From Klebsiella pneumoniae (GTDB lineage: Bacteria; Pseudomonadota; Gammaproteobacteria; Ga0077536), in the NCBI GenBank assembly GCA_945873015.1, contig CAMCBY010000198.1, positions 1-7,429 of the forward strand: a stretch of 7,429 nucleotides of DNA, read 5' to 3'. Positions 1 through 6,163 of this stretch are shown here, piece after piece. A program made the position numbers and the translations under genes. Numbering within the stretch: position 1 is the first letter of the stretch; every line of letters begins with the position of its first letter. The notes beneath the pieces were generated by a model. That model did no database searches and had not been told where the DNA came from. It saw nothing but the letters and a program-made list of their open reading frames with translations.

Positions 1-1169
1 AGCGCGAGGAACAAACCCAGCAAGGTCCACGGTTCATCCGCGCGGGTGGAGAAACCTGCGGCGAGCAGCAGACCGAGTGTCACGAGGCCGTAGGCCGCCC
101 AATAGAAACGCAAACCCACGCTGTCTACCGCAGTTTCCGTGTGGAGCACGGCGATGAGCAGGGCGGTGAGGCCAGTCACGATCAGCAAGGTGTGGCTGAG
201 GCGTGACGGTGTGTGCCCCGCCACCACGCGCGCAATCTCGCGCGGCGCAGTGGCGGCGAGCCACGCGGCAGGCAGTGCCCACACCGCAGCCACGGCGGGC
301 AGGCTTTCGCCGGCTGCGCGCCAGGCGGCGATGAGATCGATGCCGTGGGGTGCAAGCAGGCCTTCATGCACGATGACCGCCGACGCGCCGTAACCAAAAA
401 ATTTCAGCAAGGGCGCCGTCGGCACGCTTGCGCGGCGTCGCGCCGGCAAATCACCGGCGCCGACGTGATGCATCCACAAGGCCATGATGAGATTGCACAG
501 CACCGCGAGCGAGGCCACCACGCCTTGATTGACCTCGTCCATGTCATAGGCGCCGGTGATGCCGAACAGGGCCCATTCAATACGCAGCACCGGCGCGGTC
601 AGCAGGGTGCCCATCATCAAGGCCATAAAACCCATGTGCGAGCGATAATCCCGGCGCCGCAGCGCAAGCACGGCCAGACTGAGATAGGCGAGGCAGGCGA
701 GCGCCAGTGCCCATAAGGCGAGACCAAATCCCGGGCTTGCGTAGATGTCGGCCAGTGGCGTACGGGCCAGATAACTGAGCGCGCCCACCATCGAGGCACC
801 GACGCCGAGCATCACCAGACCACCGGCGAGCCGATGGGCGAGGCGATAACGCCGCCGCAGCGCAGGTATGAATTGCAGCACCGCGAGCGTGAGCGCGGCA
901 CCGCCGAGGGCGGTGTGTGAGCTCATCGCGGTCAGGGACTCGCGGTAGGTCGGATACATGGCATGGGCCGACGCCGGCCCGAGACTGTAGGTTTCGCCGG
1001 TCACGCTGGCCTGCAGTTGCGCCCACCAGTTGGCGCTGTCGGCGCGCAGCGCGAAGTTGAACTCCATCGCCATTACGCCAAACAGGACGCAGGTCGCCCC
1101 TGCCAGCAGCCACGCCCATGAGACACGCCGAGTGCTGAGTGACCGGCTGGTCGAGATGCTGACCGACAT
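1..1169 (-). CDS. DUF2306-like multi-span membrane protein, C-terminus beyond window edge
   Basis: The frame is open from an ATG at 1169 to the left edge (389 codons and no stop), so the C-terminus is missing. The start is supported by AGAAGGG six bases upstream. After a basic N-terminus comes a membrane segment (about residues 18-35), then a soluble stretch, then a block resembling DUF2306: H85-TALGG, VLQFIPALRRR at 97-107, HRLAGG at 112-117, a conserved-looking H178-M and R196 in a later helix. DUF2306 proteins are predicted multi-span membrane proteins of unknown function. The part after about residue 215 adds several further hydrophobic segments (for example around 'LIVTGLTALLIAVLH' and 'YWAAYGLVTLGLLLAAGF'), so the protein is longer than a bare DUF2306 domain. 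It is divergent from the gene at 1325. The family call rests on remembered motif similarity; the membrane nature is clear. Confidence 0.75.
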   Translation of the reverse strand, partial: MSVSISTSRSLSTRRVSWAWLLAGATCVLFGVMAMEFNFALRADSANWWAQLQASVTGETYSLGPASAHAMYPTYRESLTAMSSHTALGGAALTLAVLQFIPALRRRYRLAHRLAGGLVMLGVGASMVGALSYLARTPLADIYASPGFGLALWALALACLAYLSLAVLALRRRDYRSHMGFMALMMGTLLTAPVLRIEWALFGITGAYDMDEVNQGVVASLAVLCNLIMALWMHHVGAGDLPARRRASVPTAPLLKFFGYGASAVIVHEGLLAPHGIDLIAAWRAAGESLPAVAAVWALPAAWLAATAPREIARVVAGHTPSRLSHTLLIVTGLTALLIAVLHTETAVDSVGLRFYWAAYGLVTLGLLLAAGFSTRADEPWTLLGLFLA

Positions 1170-1202
1170 GCTGCGCCCTTCTGGATGAATGCTGGAGTTG
1201 GA

Positions 1203-1208
1203 TTTATA
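1203..1208 (-). promoter_or_regulatory. Possible -10 box for the leftward DUF2306-like gene
   Basis: On the minus strand the hexamer TATAAA lies 34 bases upstream of the ATG at 1169, in an otherwise GC-rich divergent intergenic region. This spacing suits a sigma-70 -10 element with a short leader. No convincing -35 hexamer lies 16-18 bases further upstream: the 17-base position reads TGTCCG. It is therefore only a candidate. Confidence 0.3.
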
Positions 1209-1324
1209 GCCGATACCTCGAGTCGCGGACAGTGGCTTTCGAGCGCACGCGACTGCGGTTGATGCCCGTTCTCGGGCTAAACTGGCGGGCGATCGCGCCC
1301 ATCGGCGCGTTGAGTACGGGCCTT

Positions 1325-1687
1325 ATGAAACGTCTATTGCTGGTAGCCATCTTCGCGCTGACCTTCGTGTTCGGGGCCTGCGATGTGTGGCTGCAGGATG
1401 CGCCGCGCGCGTGGAATCAAGTGTTCCTGTGGAGCTCCATCGTGGTGGTCTCGGCGCTGATCTTTGGCTGGGTGCATATCGACGCCCGCGAGCGGCAGTT
1501 CAAAAAATCGAAATGGTTGAACATCGGCGTGCTCGGGCTTTCGCTGGTATTTGTGCCGGTGTATCTCGTGCGTTCGCGGCAGGCGGGACACAGGCTCGCT
1601 GCCTTGGCCGGTTTTGTGCTCGCGCTGGCCGCTTATTTCGGTTTTGGTTATGCCGGCTCGCTGCTTGCTTTTCAGTGGCTGGGGTGA
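1325..1687 (+). CDS. Small four-helix membrane protein, function unknown
   Basis: The 120-residue product starts at the ATG at 1325, which places a membrane helix at the very N-terminus (MKRLLLVAIFALTFVFG). The frame extends upstream to a GTG at 1232 and an ATG at 1262, but the added residues look like translated intergenic sequence, so the shorter start is preferred even though its ribosome site is weak. Four hydrophobic segments are visible at about 3-20, 32-50, 64-82 and 90-116. A charged loop (DARERQFKKSK, 53-63) lies between the second and third, and an RSRQAGHR loop before the fourth. It is an inner-membrane protein by composition. No catalytic motif is seen and I do not recognise the family. 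It is divergent from the DUF2306-like gene and 85 bases upstream of the next gene on the same strand. Confidence 0.7.
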   Translation: MKRLLLVAIFALTFVFGACDVWLQDAPRAWNQVFLWSSIVVVSALIFGWVHIDARERQFKKSKWLNIGVLGLSLVFVPVYLVRSRQAGHRLAALAGFVLALAAYFGFGYAGSLLAFQWLG

Positions 1688-1758
1688 GGGCAGACCACGC
1701 CGACCTGCGCAGGCGGCGCTGAATCAGTAAACTGCGCTCAACAAACGCATGTCGCGAC

Positions 1759-1766
1759 GGAGTGAG
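1759..1766 (+). promoter_or_regulatory. Ribosome binding site fixing the start at 1773
   Basis: GGAGTGAG lies 6-10 bases before the ATG at 1773. The in-frame ATG at 1749 has no purine-rich site upstream (AACAAACGC), so translation most likely starts at 1773 and the product lacks the eight extra residues MSRRSEKN. Confidence 0.6.
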
Positions 1767-1772
1767 AAAAAC

Positions 1773-2081
1773 ATGGGCCAGCAGTCTTCACCTTACGAGC
1801 AGGAACTGTGGCGTCGCGTCGACGAAGTGCTGCACTACGTGTGGGATCCGGCCGGGGTCTCCAACAGCCCGGTGGCACGCAACGATTACGACGAATATCT
1901 ACCCGCCGTGTTTGAGCTGCTGCGCGACGGCGCCGTCGAGGACACCATCGCCGCGCATCTCGATGCCCTGGAAGAAAACGACTTCGGCCTCGAACCCGAT
2001 ACCGAGATGACCGGCCACGTCGCTGACATCCTCACCGAATGGCGTGAACTGCTGTGCGACAAACACAACGTAAAACTGTAG
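1773..2081 (+). CDS. Small acidic soluble protein resembling DUF1871
   Basis: The 102-residue product is acidic, with no signal peptide or membrane segment, and is probably cytoplasmic and helical. The N-terminal half carries VDEVLHYVWDPAGV (residues 16-29) followed by an AR.DYDEYLPAVFELLRDGA block (35-54). This arrangement is typical of a family of about 90-110-residue bacterial proteins that I associate tentatively with DUF1871. No biochemical role is known to me for the family. The second half (DTIAAHLDALEENDFGL) looks like a long amphipathic helix. The stop codon TAG at 2079-2081 is part of the GTAG head of a REP element, so the repeat begins inside the gene's last codons. The gene is convergent with the dioxygenase gene. 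The coding call is strong and the family call is moderate. Confidence 0.75.
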   Translation: MGQQSSPYEQELWRRVDEVLHYVWDPAGVSNSPVARNDYDEYLPAVFELLRDGAVEDTIAAHLDALEENDFGLEPDTEMTGHVADILTEWRELLCDKHNVKL

Positions 2082-2149
2082 GTGCGAATTCATTCGCACA
2101 TTAAATGGCGCGCCACGAAAATGAATGTGCGAATAAATTCGCGCCTACA
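2077..2149. repeat. Inverted pair of GTAG-type REP elements (REPIN-like), heads outward
   Basis: Two 26-base copies lie in opposite orientation. The left copy (2077-2102) reads TGTAGG followed by the hairpin TGCGAA-TTCA-TTCGCA and the tail CATT. The right copy (2124-2149) is its reverse complement with two differences over 26 positions. The 21 bases between them include GGCGCGCC. A GTAG head plus an imperfect palindrome is the hallmark of REP elements mobilised in trans by REP-associated tyrosine transposases (RAYTs); no such gene is in the window. The whole pair could fold into one long stem. It fills almost all of the gap between the stops of the convergent DUF1871-like and dioxygenase genes (the second stop begins 4 bases beyond it), so it may act as a bidirectional transcription block or mRNA 3'-end stabiliser. 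That role is inferred. Confidence 0.85.
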
Positions 2150-2153
2150 TGAT

Positions 2154-3041
2154 TCAAGCGCCTTGCAGGCGCGCCATCACATTGACGCGATGACCATCTT
2201 CGACCGGCAACGGAATCGCCTCGAAACCTTGTGCAGTGGGGCGCAGTTGCGGAAAGGCGGGATGCCGAAAAGCATCACCCGGGCGTAAGGTTTCAGCTAA
2301 GCCCGCCACCAGCGGCGCCGGGGCGAGCCCCGGACGTGCGGCAAACACTGCATCGGCACCGAACAGTCGCAGCGACAAGGTGCGGCGCCGCTGCCCCTTA
2401 AGGGTCGCGCCGCCGCCATGCAGGGTCGAGGGATGGAAGATCACGACGTCGCTCGGCTCGACCGCCCAGCTCACGATATCCCAGCGTGCTCTCTCGGCTT
2501 CGATATCGGGCAGCCGCGGCAAACCTTGGCCAAACACCGGCGCGGTATCGTCGGCGGCGTCGAACGAAGACCCGTCGTAGAGCGTGCTGCGCCACGAGCC
2601 GCGCACGAATTCGAGCGCGTTGTGTTTGCTGACCGGTTCGAGATTGATCCACATCACCGCCAGTTGTTCGCCTTCCAGCGCGAGATAGGGCGAGTCCTGG
2701 TGCCAGGGCGTGCGGCGTCCGGCACCGGCTTCCTTCAACCAGATCTGCTCGTACAGAAACCACACCTCGGGGCTGCCCCACAGCCCGGCGGCGATGTCGG
2801 GAATGACCGAATCGACCAGCAGTGATCGATAGGCATGCGCGGCGGCGGGGTGGCTTAAGTCCTGATAAAACGCGCCGTCCGTGCCGGCATACATCATGCA
2901 GCCCGACGGCGTGGGGTTGGCGAGACTCCAGGCGTAGACCTCGGCAATGGCGGCCTGGGTGGCGCTATCGAGAATGCCTTTCAAACACACCACGCCATCG
3001 CGGTGATAGTCGGCCGCCGCCGCAGCAATGATGTCGCGCAT
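2154..3041 (-). CDS. Phytanoyl-CoA dioxygenase (PhyH) family Fe(II)/2-oxoglutarate-dependent oxygenase
   Basis: The 295-residue cytoplasmic protein is of normal length for the PhyH family, whose members hydroxylate a substrate while converting 2-oxoglutarate and O2 to succinate and CO2. The iron-binding facial triad is visible as H114-x-D116 in TPWHQDSPY and the distal H208 in IFHPSTLHGGG. The basic cluster R218-R220 (QRRRTLSLRL) about 11 residues later supplies the likely 2-oxoglutarate carboxylate anchor. The N-terminal DYHRDGVVCLKGILD is the typical opening of the fold, and WLKEAG with WHQDSPYL matches the family core. The start at 3041 has a good GGGAG site seven bases upstream. Substrate cannot be told: the family covers phytanoyl-CoA, ectoine, small-molecule and natural-product hydroxylases. 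It lies 108 bases downstream of the symporter gene in the same direction and may or may not be cotranscribed with it. Confidence 0.9.
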   Translation of the reverse strand: MRDIIAAAAADYHRDGVVCLKGILDSATQAAIAEVYAWSLANPTPSGCMMYAGTDGAFYQDLSHPAAAHAYRSLLVDSVIPDIAAGLWGSPEVWFLYEQIWLKEAGAGRRTPWHQDSPYLALEGEQLAVMWINLEPVSKHNALEFVRGSWRSTLYDGSSFDAADDTAPVFGQGLPRLPDIEAERARWDIVSWAVEPSDVVIFHPSTLHGGGATLKGQRRRTLSLRLFGADAVFAARPGLAPAPLVAGLAETLRPGDAFRHPAFPQLRPTAQGFEAIPLPVEDGHRVNVMARLQGA

Positions 3042-3110
3042 GCTTGTGCTCCCGCTATGCGGTGCGAAGCACCGCTGGTTGCGATTGTAGGCGCCGCCGC
3101 GCGCGAAAGA

Positions 3111-3142
3111 ATTGCGCGAAAGAGTAGGGCCTCGCGCGCAAT
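3111..3142 (-). terminator. Possible weak terminator or 3' hairpin after the symporter gene
   Basis: ATTGCGCG (3111-3118) and CGCGCAAT (3135-3142) form a perfect 8-base inverted repeat with a 16-base loop, starting 8 bases past the symporter stop on the minus strand. The bases after the stem on that strand are TCTTTC, a poor U-tract. An alternative hairpin, CGCGC-GAAAGAATT-GCGCG, would use the nearer part of the same sequence and exclude the first. The element may be a leaky terminator or stabiliser between the symporter and the dioxygenase; the evidence is structural only. Confidence 0.3.
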
Positions 3143-3149
3143 GAATAGC

Positions 3150-5030
3150 TCAGTGGCTGCTGGCGCCGCTGCGGCCGATGCCGGTGTTGGAGCGCACGTA
3201 GAGTTCTTCCCACATGTCTTCTGCGCGCGGATCGCGATAACACAACGAGCCAATGAAGACCGCGAGAAAACCGAGAGGAATCGACACCAGGCCCGGATTG
3301 CGCAACGGAAACCACGGCGCTTCGAGACCGACCAGACTGGTGGTCGCGCTGCCGAGTTTGGCGATTTCCGTTTCGGCCAGCGCCACTGCTTTGTGCAGCG
3401 CCTGCAGTTCGCCGCTTTGGTCGCTGGCGCCGAGGTTTGCCATACGCGCGAGATGGGTCTCGATCACGGCCTGCTGGGTGGCGCGCACCGCGATTGGATA
3501 GGTCATGTTGGGCGATACCAGCACCAGACCGATGGCAGCGCCAGTGCCGACCACCAGACCCGCGACCACCCCCGCCGTATTGCAGCGCCGCCAGTACAAG
3601 GTCAACAGAATCACCGGCAGATTGGCCGAGGCCGCGACCGCGAAGGCGAGCGCGACCAGATGCGCAACGTTCTGGCCCTGGGCCAGGATGCCGATGGCGA
3701 TCGCGAGCGTACCTACTATCAGCGAGCAGATGCGCGCGGCGCGGGTTTCTTCGGCATCGGTGGCGTGTTCGCCCTTGATGACACCGACCCAGATGTCATG
3801 ACTCATGGCCGACGCCGCGGCCAGCACCAGGCCCGCCACCACCGCCACAATCGTGGCGAATGCCACCGCCGCGACAAACGACAGCATGAGATTGCCGAGC
3901 AAGGAATCGGGACCACCACCCAAAAACTGCGCGAGCAGTGGCGCGGCCATGTTGCCGCCGCGATCGGCGGCCAGAATATCGGTCGGCCCGACCAGCATCG
4001 CGGCGCCGGTGCCGAGAAACAGCGTCAGCACATAAAAACCACCGATGATCGCCATCGCCCAGATCACCGAAGTGCGCGCAGCCTGCGCCGACGGCACGGT
4101 AAAAAACCGCATGAGAATATGCGGCATGCCGGCGGTGCCCAGCACCAGCGCCATGCCGAGCGAGATCTGATCGATCGGGCTTTTGAGATAGAGGCCGGGT
4201 TCGAGAAAACGCCGACCGAGTTCGCTGCCGGACAAAGCGCCGGCGCTGTCGCCGAGCAGCGCGGCAACGCGGTCCTGAATGCCGACATTGTCGATGACCG
4301 CCTGGAAATAGGCCGGCCCGCCGAAGCCATATCGGTCCCACACCAGGAACACCATCACCAGCGAGGCGAATACCAGCAACACCGCCTTGATGATCTGCAC
4401 ATAGGTGGTGGCGACCATGCCGCCGAACAAGACGTAACCGAGCATGAGGATGCCGACCGTGATGACGGAATATTCATAGTCGATGCCAATCAGAGTTTTG
4501 ACCAGCACACCGCCGCCGACCATCTGCGCGGTGAGATAAAACGTTGCCACGGTGATGGTCGACAAGGCCATACAGGCTTTCACCACACGCGGGTTGTTAC
4601 GGAAGGCGAGAATGTCGCCCATGGTGTAACGGCCGATATTGCGACATGGCTCGGCTATCACCAGCAGCACAGTGATATAGGCCACCAGCCAGCCGACCGA
4701 ATACATGAAGCCGTCATAGCCATAGAGCGCGATGAGACCGGCGATGCCTAAGAATGAGGCCGCAGACAGATAATCACCGGCGATAGCCCAACCGTTCTGA
4801 AGACCACTGATACCGCCACCGGCAGTATAGAAATCAGCACTGGTTTTGACCCGGCCGGCGGCACGATAAGTCACGTAGAGCGTCAATGCGATGATGGCGG
4901 CGAACACCGCGAAGGTCAGTGGTTGCCATTTCGCCTGCACTGCCTGCGCAGCGGCGTTGTCGCTCAGCAGAACAAGAATGAACGCACTCGCGCGCGCCAA
5001 CGAAGCGGTGATGCTGCCTGCACGGCTCAT
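3150..5030 (-). CDS. actP: ActP-type cation/acetate symporter (sodium:solute symporter family), enlarged
   Basis: The 626-residue inner-membrane transporter belongs to the sodium:solute symporter family, whose ActP branch takes up acetate and related short monocarboxylates with a cation. The N-terminus resembles the cleavable leader seen in ActP. ActP hallmarks follow in order: FYTAGGGISGLQNG (67-80), GDYLSAASFLGIAGL (85-99), AQMVGGG (168-174), VLFGGMVATTYVQIIKAVLL (200-219), GTAGMPHILMRFFTVPSA (298-315), SFVAAVAFATIVAVVAGL (384-401), ALAFAVAASANLPVILL (460-476) and the C-terminal YVRSNTGIGR. E. coli ActP has about 549 residues. The excess lies mainly in a hydrophilic stretch before the last helix (about 515-570) and a smaller expansion at about 250-285. 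The start overlaps the upstream DUF485 gene in ATGA, indicating translational coupling. Acetate as substrate follows from the family and is not proven here. Confidence 0.9.
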   Translation of the reverse strand: MSRAGSITASLARASAFILVLLSDNAAAQAVQAKWQPLTFAVFAAIIALTLYVTYRAAGRVKTSADFYTAGGGISGLQNGWAIAGDYLSAASFLGIAGLIALYGYDGFMYSVGWLVAYITVLLVIAEPCRNIGRYTMGDILAFRNNPRVVKACMALSTITVATFYLTAQMVGGGVLVKTLIGIDYEYSVITVGILMLGYVLFGGMVATTYVQIIKAVLLVFASLVMVFLVWDRYGFGGPAYFQAVIDNVGIQDRVAALLGDSAGALSGSELGRRFLEPGLYLKSPIDQISLGMALVLGTAGMPHILMRFFTVPSAQAARTSVIWAMAIIGGFYVLTLFLGTGAAMLVGPTDILAADRGGNMAAPLLAQFLGGGPDSLLGNLMLSFVAAVAFATIVAVVAGLVLAAASAMSHDIWVGVIKGEHATDAEETRAARICSLIVGTLAIAIGILAQGQNVAHLVALAFAVAASANLPVILLTLYWRRCNTAGVVAGLVVGTGAAIGLVLVSPNMTYPIAVRATQQAVIETHLARMANLGASDQSGELQALHKAVALAETEIAKLGSATTSLVGLEAPWFPLRNPGLVSIPLGFLAVFIGSLCYRDPRAEDMWEELYVRSNTGIGRSGASSH

Positions 5031-5338
5031 GACGCCTGCACCTTGCGTGCGATGGCTGCCGCCATCGCGTCAAAACGTGCGGCACGGCGCGCGTACAGCC
5101 AGGCCACACCCCACGCGACCGCAAACTGCGAAAGCGCAAACACGAGGCCGACATTGACTGGCCCCCATACCGGCTTGCGATACCAGTCGGTGAAATAAGC
5201 CGCGCCGAGCGGCAGCAGAAAATAGTAGCCGACCGCGAACACCATCAAACCCCACAGGAAACGCGTTTTCTCATCATGCAGAGCCTGAAAGTCGGGGTCG
5301 GCATGGATGTCCACCCAGCGGTTGGTCTCGCGTGGCAT
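5027..5338 (-). CDS. yjcH: DUF485 family small membrane protein (YjcH-type), partner of ActP
   Basis: The 103-residue product has the DUF485 layout: a soluble N-terminus with HADPDFQALHDEKTRF (residues 12-27), then two membrane helices (about 29-50 and 63-83), then a basic cytoplasmic tail. Genes of this family lie directly upstream of actP in many bacteria (yjcH-actP in the E. coli acs operon), and here the two overlap by four bases (TGA within ATGA). The role of YjcH is not settled; it is assumed to assist the symporter. The ATG at 5338 has only a weak purine site (GAGTAGCGAG). No acs (acetyl-CoA synthetase) gene is in view upstream, where a divergent gene lies instead, so this operon apparently begins with yjcH. 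Confidence 0.88.
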   Translation of the reverse strand: MPRETNRWVDIHADPDFQALHDEKTRFLWGLMVFAVGYYFLLPLGAAYFTDWYRKPVWGPVNVGLVFALSQFAVAWGVAWLYARRAARFDAMAAAIARKVQAS

Positions 5339-5447
5339 GCGCTCGCTACTCTAGTGACGAAGAAGCGCGCAAGCCTACAGGATTTCCGCCGCGCCCGGCA
5401 TTGCGTTCAAGACCACGACCACAGGACTGGCGTAAGCATCACAGCGC

Positions 5448-5478
5448 TTGCGCAAACACCCGTTGCGTTCAGTACACT
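5448..5478 (+). promoter_or_regulatory. Weak candidate promoter for the GlcG/HbpS-like gene
   Basis: TTGCGC (5448-5453) and TACACT (5473-5478) resemble -35 and -10 boxes, but the 19-base spacer is longer than optimal. The -10-like box sits 30 bases before the ATG at 5508. The -35-like box lies inside the 8-base palindrome TTGCGCAA. This 169-base divergent region must also hold the promoter for the yjcH-actP operon, for which I see no clear boxes. Confidence 0.25.
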
Positions 5479-5507
5479 GTGGCTCCCCTACAGTTAAGCC
5501 ACACACC

Positions 5508-6008
5508 ATGATCAAACAAATCCTTGGCGCCTTCGGTTTGAGTGTCAGCTTGGGTGTCACGGCCGCCGATGCACCGCCGTCGCCGCCACCCGTGCCACCG
5601 TCCTATGGCGCGCCCATCACACTCGCCGATGCGCGTAAGTGTGTTGCCGCCGCGCAGGCTTATGCGAGCAAGCATCAGTGGTTCATGGTCATGACGGTGC
5701 TCGACAGCGGCGGCCATGTGGTGTTGACCGAGCGCATGGACAACGCGCAGTTCGGTTCGGTCGGTCCGGCCATGAAGAAAGCGCGCACCGCTGCCGCGTT
5801 TCGTCGTCCGAGCAAGGTTTTCGAAGACATCGTCGCGCAGGGCGGCGCCGGCCTGCGCATCATGCGACTCGACGGCGCGATGCCTATCGATGGCGGTTTG
5901 CCGTTGATCCGCCAGGGTGTGTTGATTGGCGCTATCGGTGTGTCGGGTGGTACGTCGGCGCAGGACGGCGAAGCGGCGGCGGCCTGCACGGCGGCGCTGG
6001 TCCCGTAG
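5508..6008 (+). CDS. Exported GlcG/HbpS-family protein
   Basis: The 166-residue product opens with a signal peptide (MIKQILGAFGLSVSLGVTAA, with cleavage likely near residues 19-22), so it is probably periplasmic. A proline-rich linker (PPSPPPVPP, 23-31) follows, then one GlcG/HbpS domain (about 35-166): PITLADARKCVAAAQAYA, LDSGGHVVLTERMDNA (65-80), the KKARTAAAFRRPS block (90-102), and the closing GVLIGAIGVSGGTSAQDGEA (137-156). The family includes the Streptomyces extracellular heme-binding sensor HbpS and GlcG of glycolate operons. Many members are annotated as heme-binding without proof, so ligand and role are open here. The ATG at 5508 is chosen because it gives a proper signal peptide; the open frame further upstream reads through the promoter region. 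Its own ribosome site is poor. The gene is divergent from yjcH-actP and convergent with the subunit IV-like gene. Confidence 0.88.
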   Translation: MIKQILGAFGLSVSLGVTAADAPPSPPPVPPSYGAPITLADARKCVAAAQAYASKHQWFMVMTVLDSGGHVVLTERMDNAQFGSVGPAMKKARTAAAFRRPSKVFEDIVAQGGAGLRIMRLDGAMPIDGGLPLIRQGVLIGAIGVSGGTSAQDGEAAAACTAALVP

Positions 6009-6063
6009 CTGTGGTTTTATACACACCGTTACGGCAAAACGACAACGCGCCGGCGCGGCTTTG

Positions 6064-6145
6064 AATGTGCGAATAAATTCGCACCTACGACAGAGCGCGC
6101 GATTCGCCGACGCTACCCCTGTAGGTGCGAATTTCTTCGCACATT
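6064..6145. repeat. Inverted pair of GTAG-type REP elements, heads inward
   Basis: Two 26-base copies of the same REP family as at 2077-2149. The left copy (6064-6089) runs leftward: AATGTGCGAATAAATTCGCA then CCTACG, whose last base departs from the usual head TGTAGG on the other strand. The right copy (6120-6145) runs rightward: TGTAGG, then TGCGAA-TTTC-TTCGCA, then CATT. Thirty bases separate them. Compared in one orientation the two copies differ at two of 26 positions. The heads face each other, opposite to the first pair. The block sits between the stops of the convergent GlcG-like gene (6008) and subunit IV-like gene (6164), a position where the hairpins could stop or protect transcripts from both sides. 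No transposase gene of the RAYT type is present, so these are non-autonomous copies. Confidence 0.85.
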
Positions 6146-6163
6146 CCCGCCTAACGGTGGCGC

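Noticed and set aside
577..1119. A 180-codon minus-strand open frame within the left-hand gene.
   Set aside because: It is a shifted frame of the DUF2306-like gene, which has coherent membrane helices and a good ribosome site in its own frame.
1232..1324. Upstream extension of the 120-residue membrane protein to the GTG at 1232 or ATG at 1262.
   Set aside because: The added residues are not hydrophobic or family-like and cover a hairpin (GCCCG-TTCT-CGGGC, 1264-1277). The ATG at 1325 gives a clean N-terminal helix.
1325..1384. Possible lipoprotein signal (FGAC near residue 19) in the 120-residue membrane protein.
   Set aside because: The residue at -3 is Phe, a poor lipobox, and three more membrane helices follow.
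3086..3120. Possible decayed REP copy, starting TGTAGGCGC, between the symporter and dioxygenase genes.
   Set aside because: Only the 9-base head matches; the following sequence lacks the TGCGAA/TTCGCA hairpin and the CATT tail.
3003..4751. A 582-codon open frame on the plus strand, opposite the symporter gene.
   Set aside because: Its product is rich in His, Arg, Gln and Gly with no recognisable domain, and it lies wholly antisense to the well-supported actP gene and the dioxygenase start. It is a by-product of GC-rich codon use.
5374..5492. CCTACA and CCCTACAG strings resembling REP heads in the divergent region.
   Set aside because: They are six- or seven-base matches without the adjoining hairpin, so chance is the simpler explanation.
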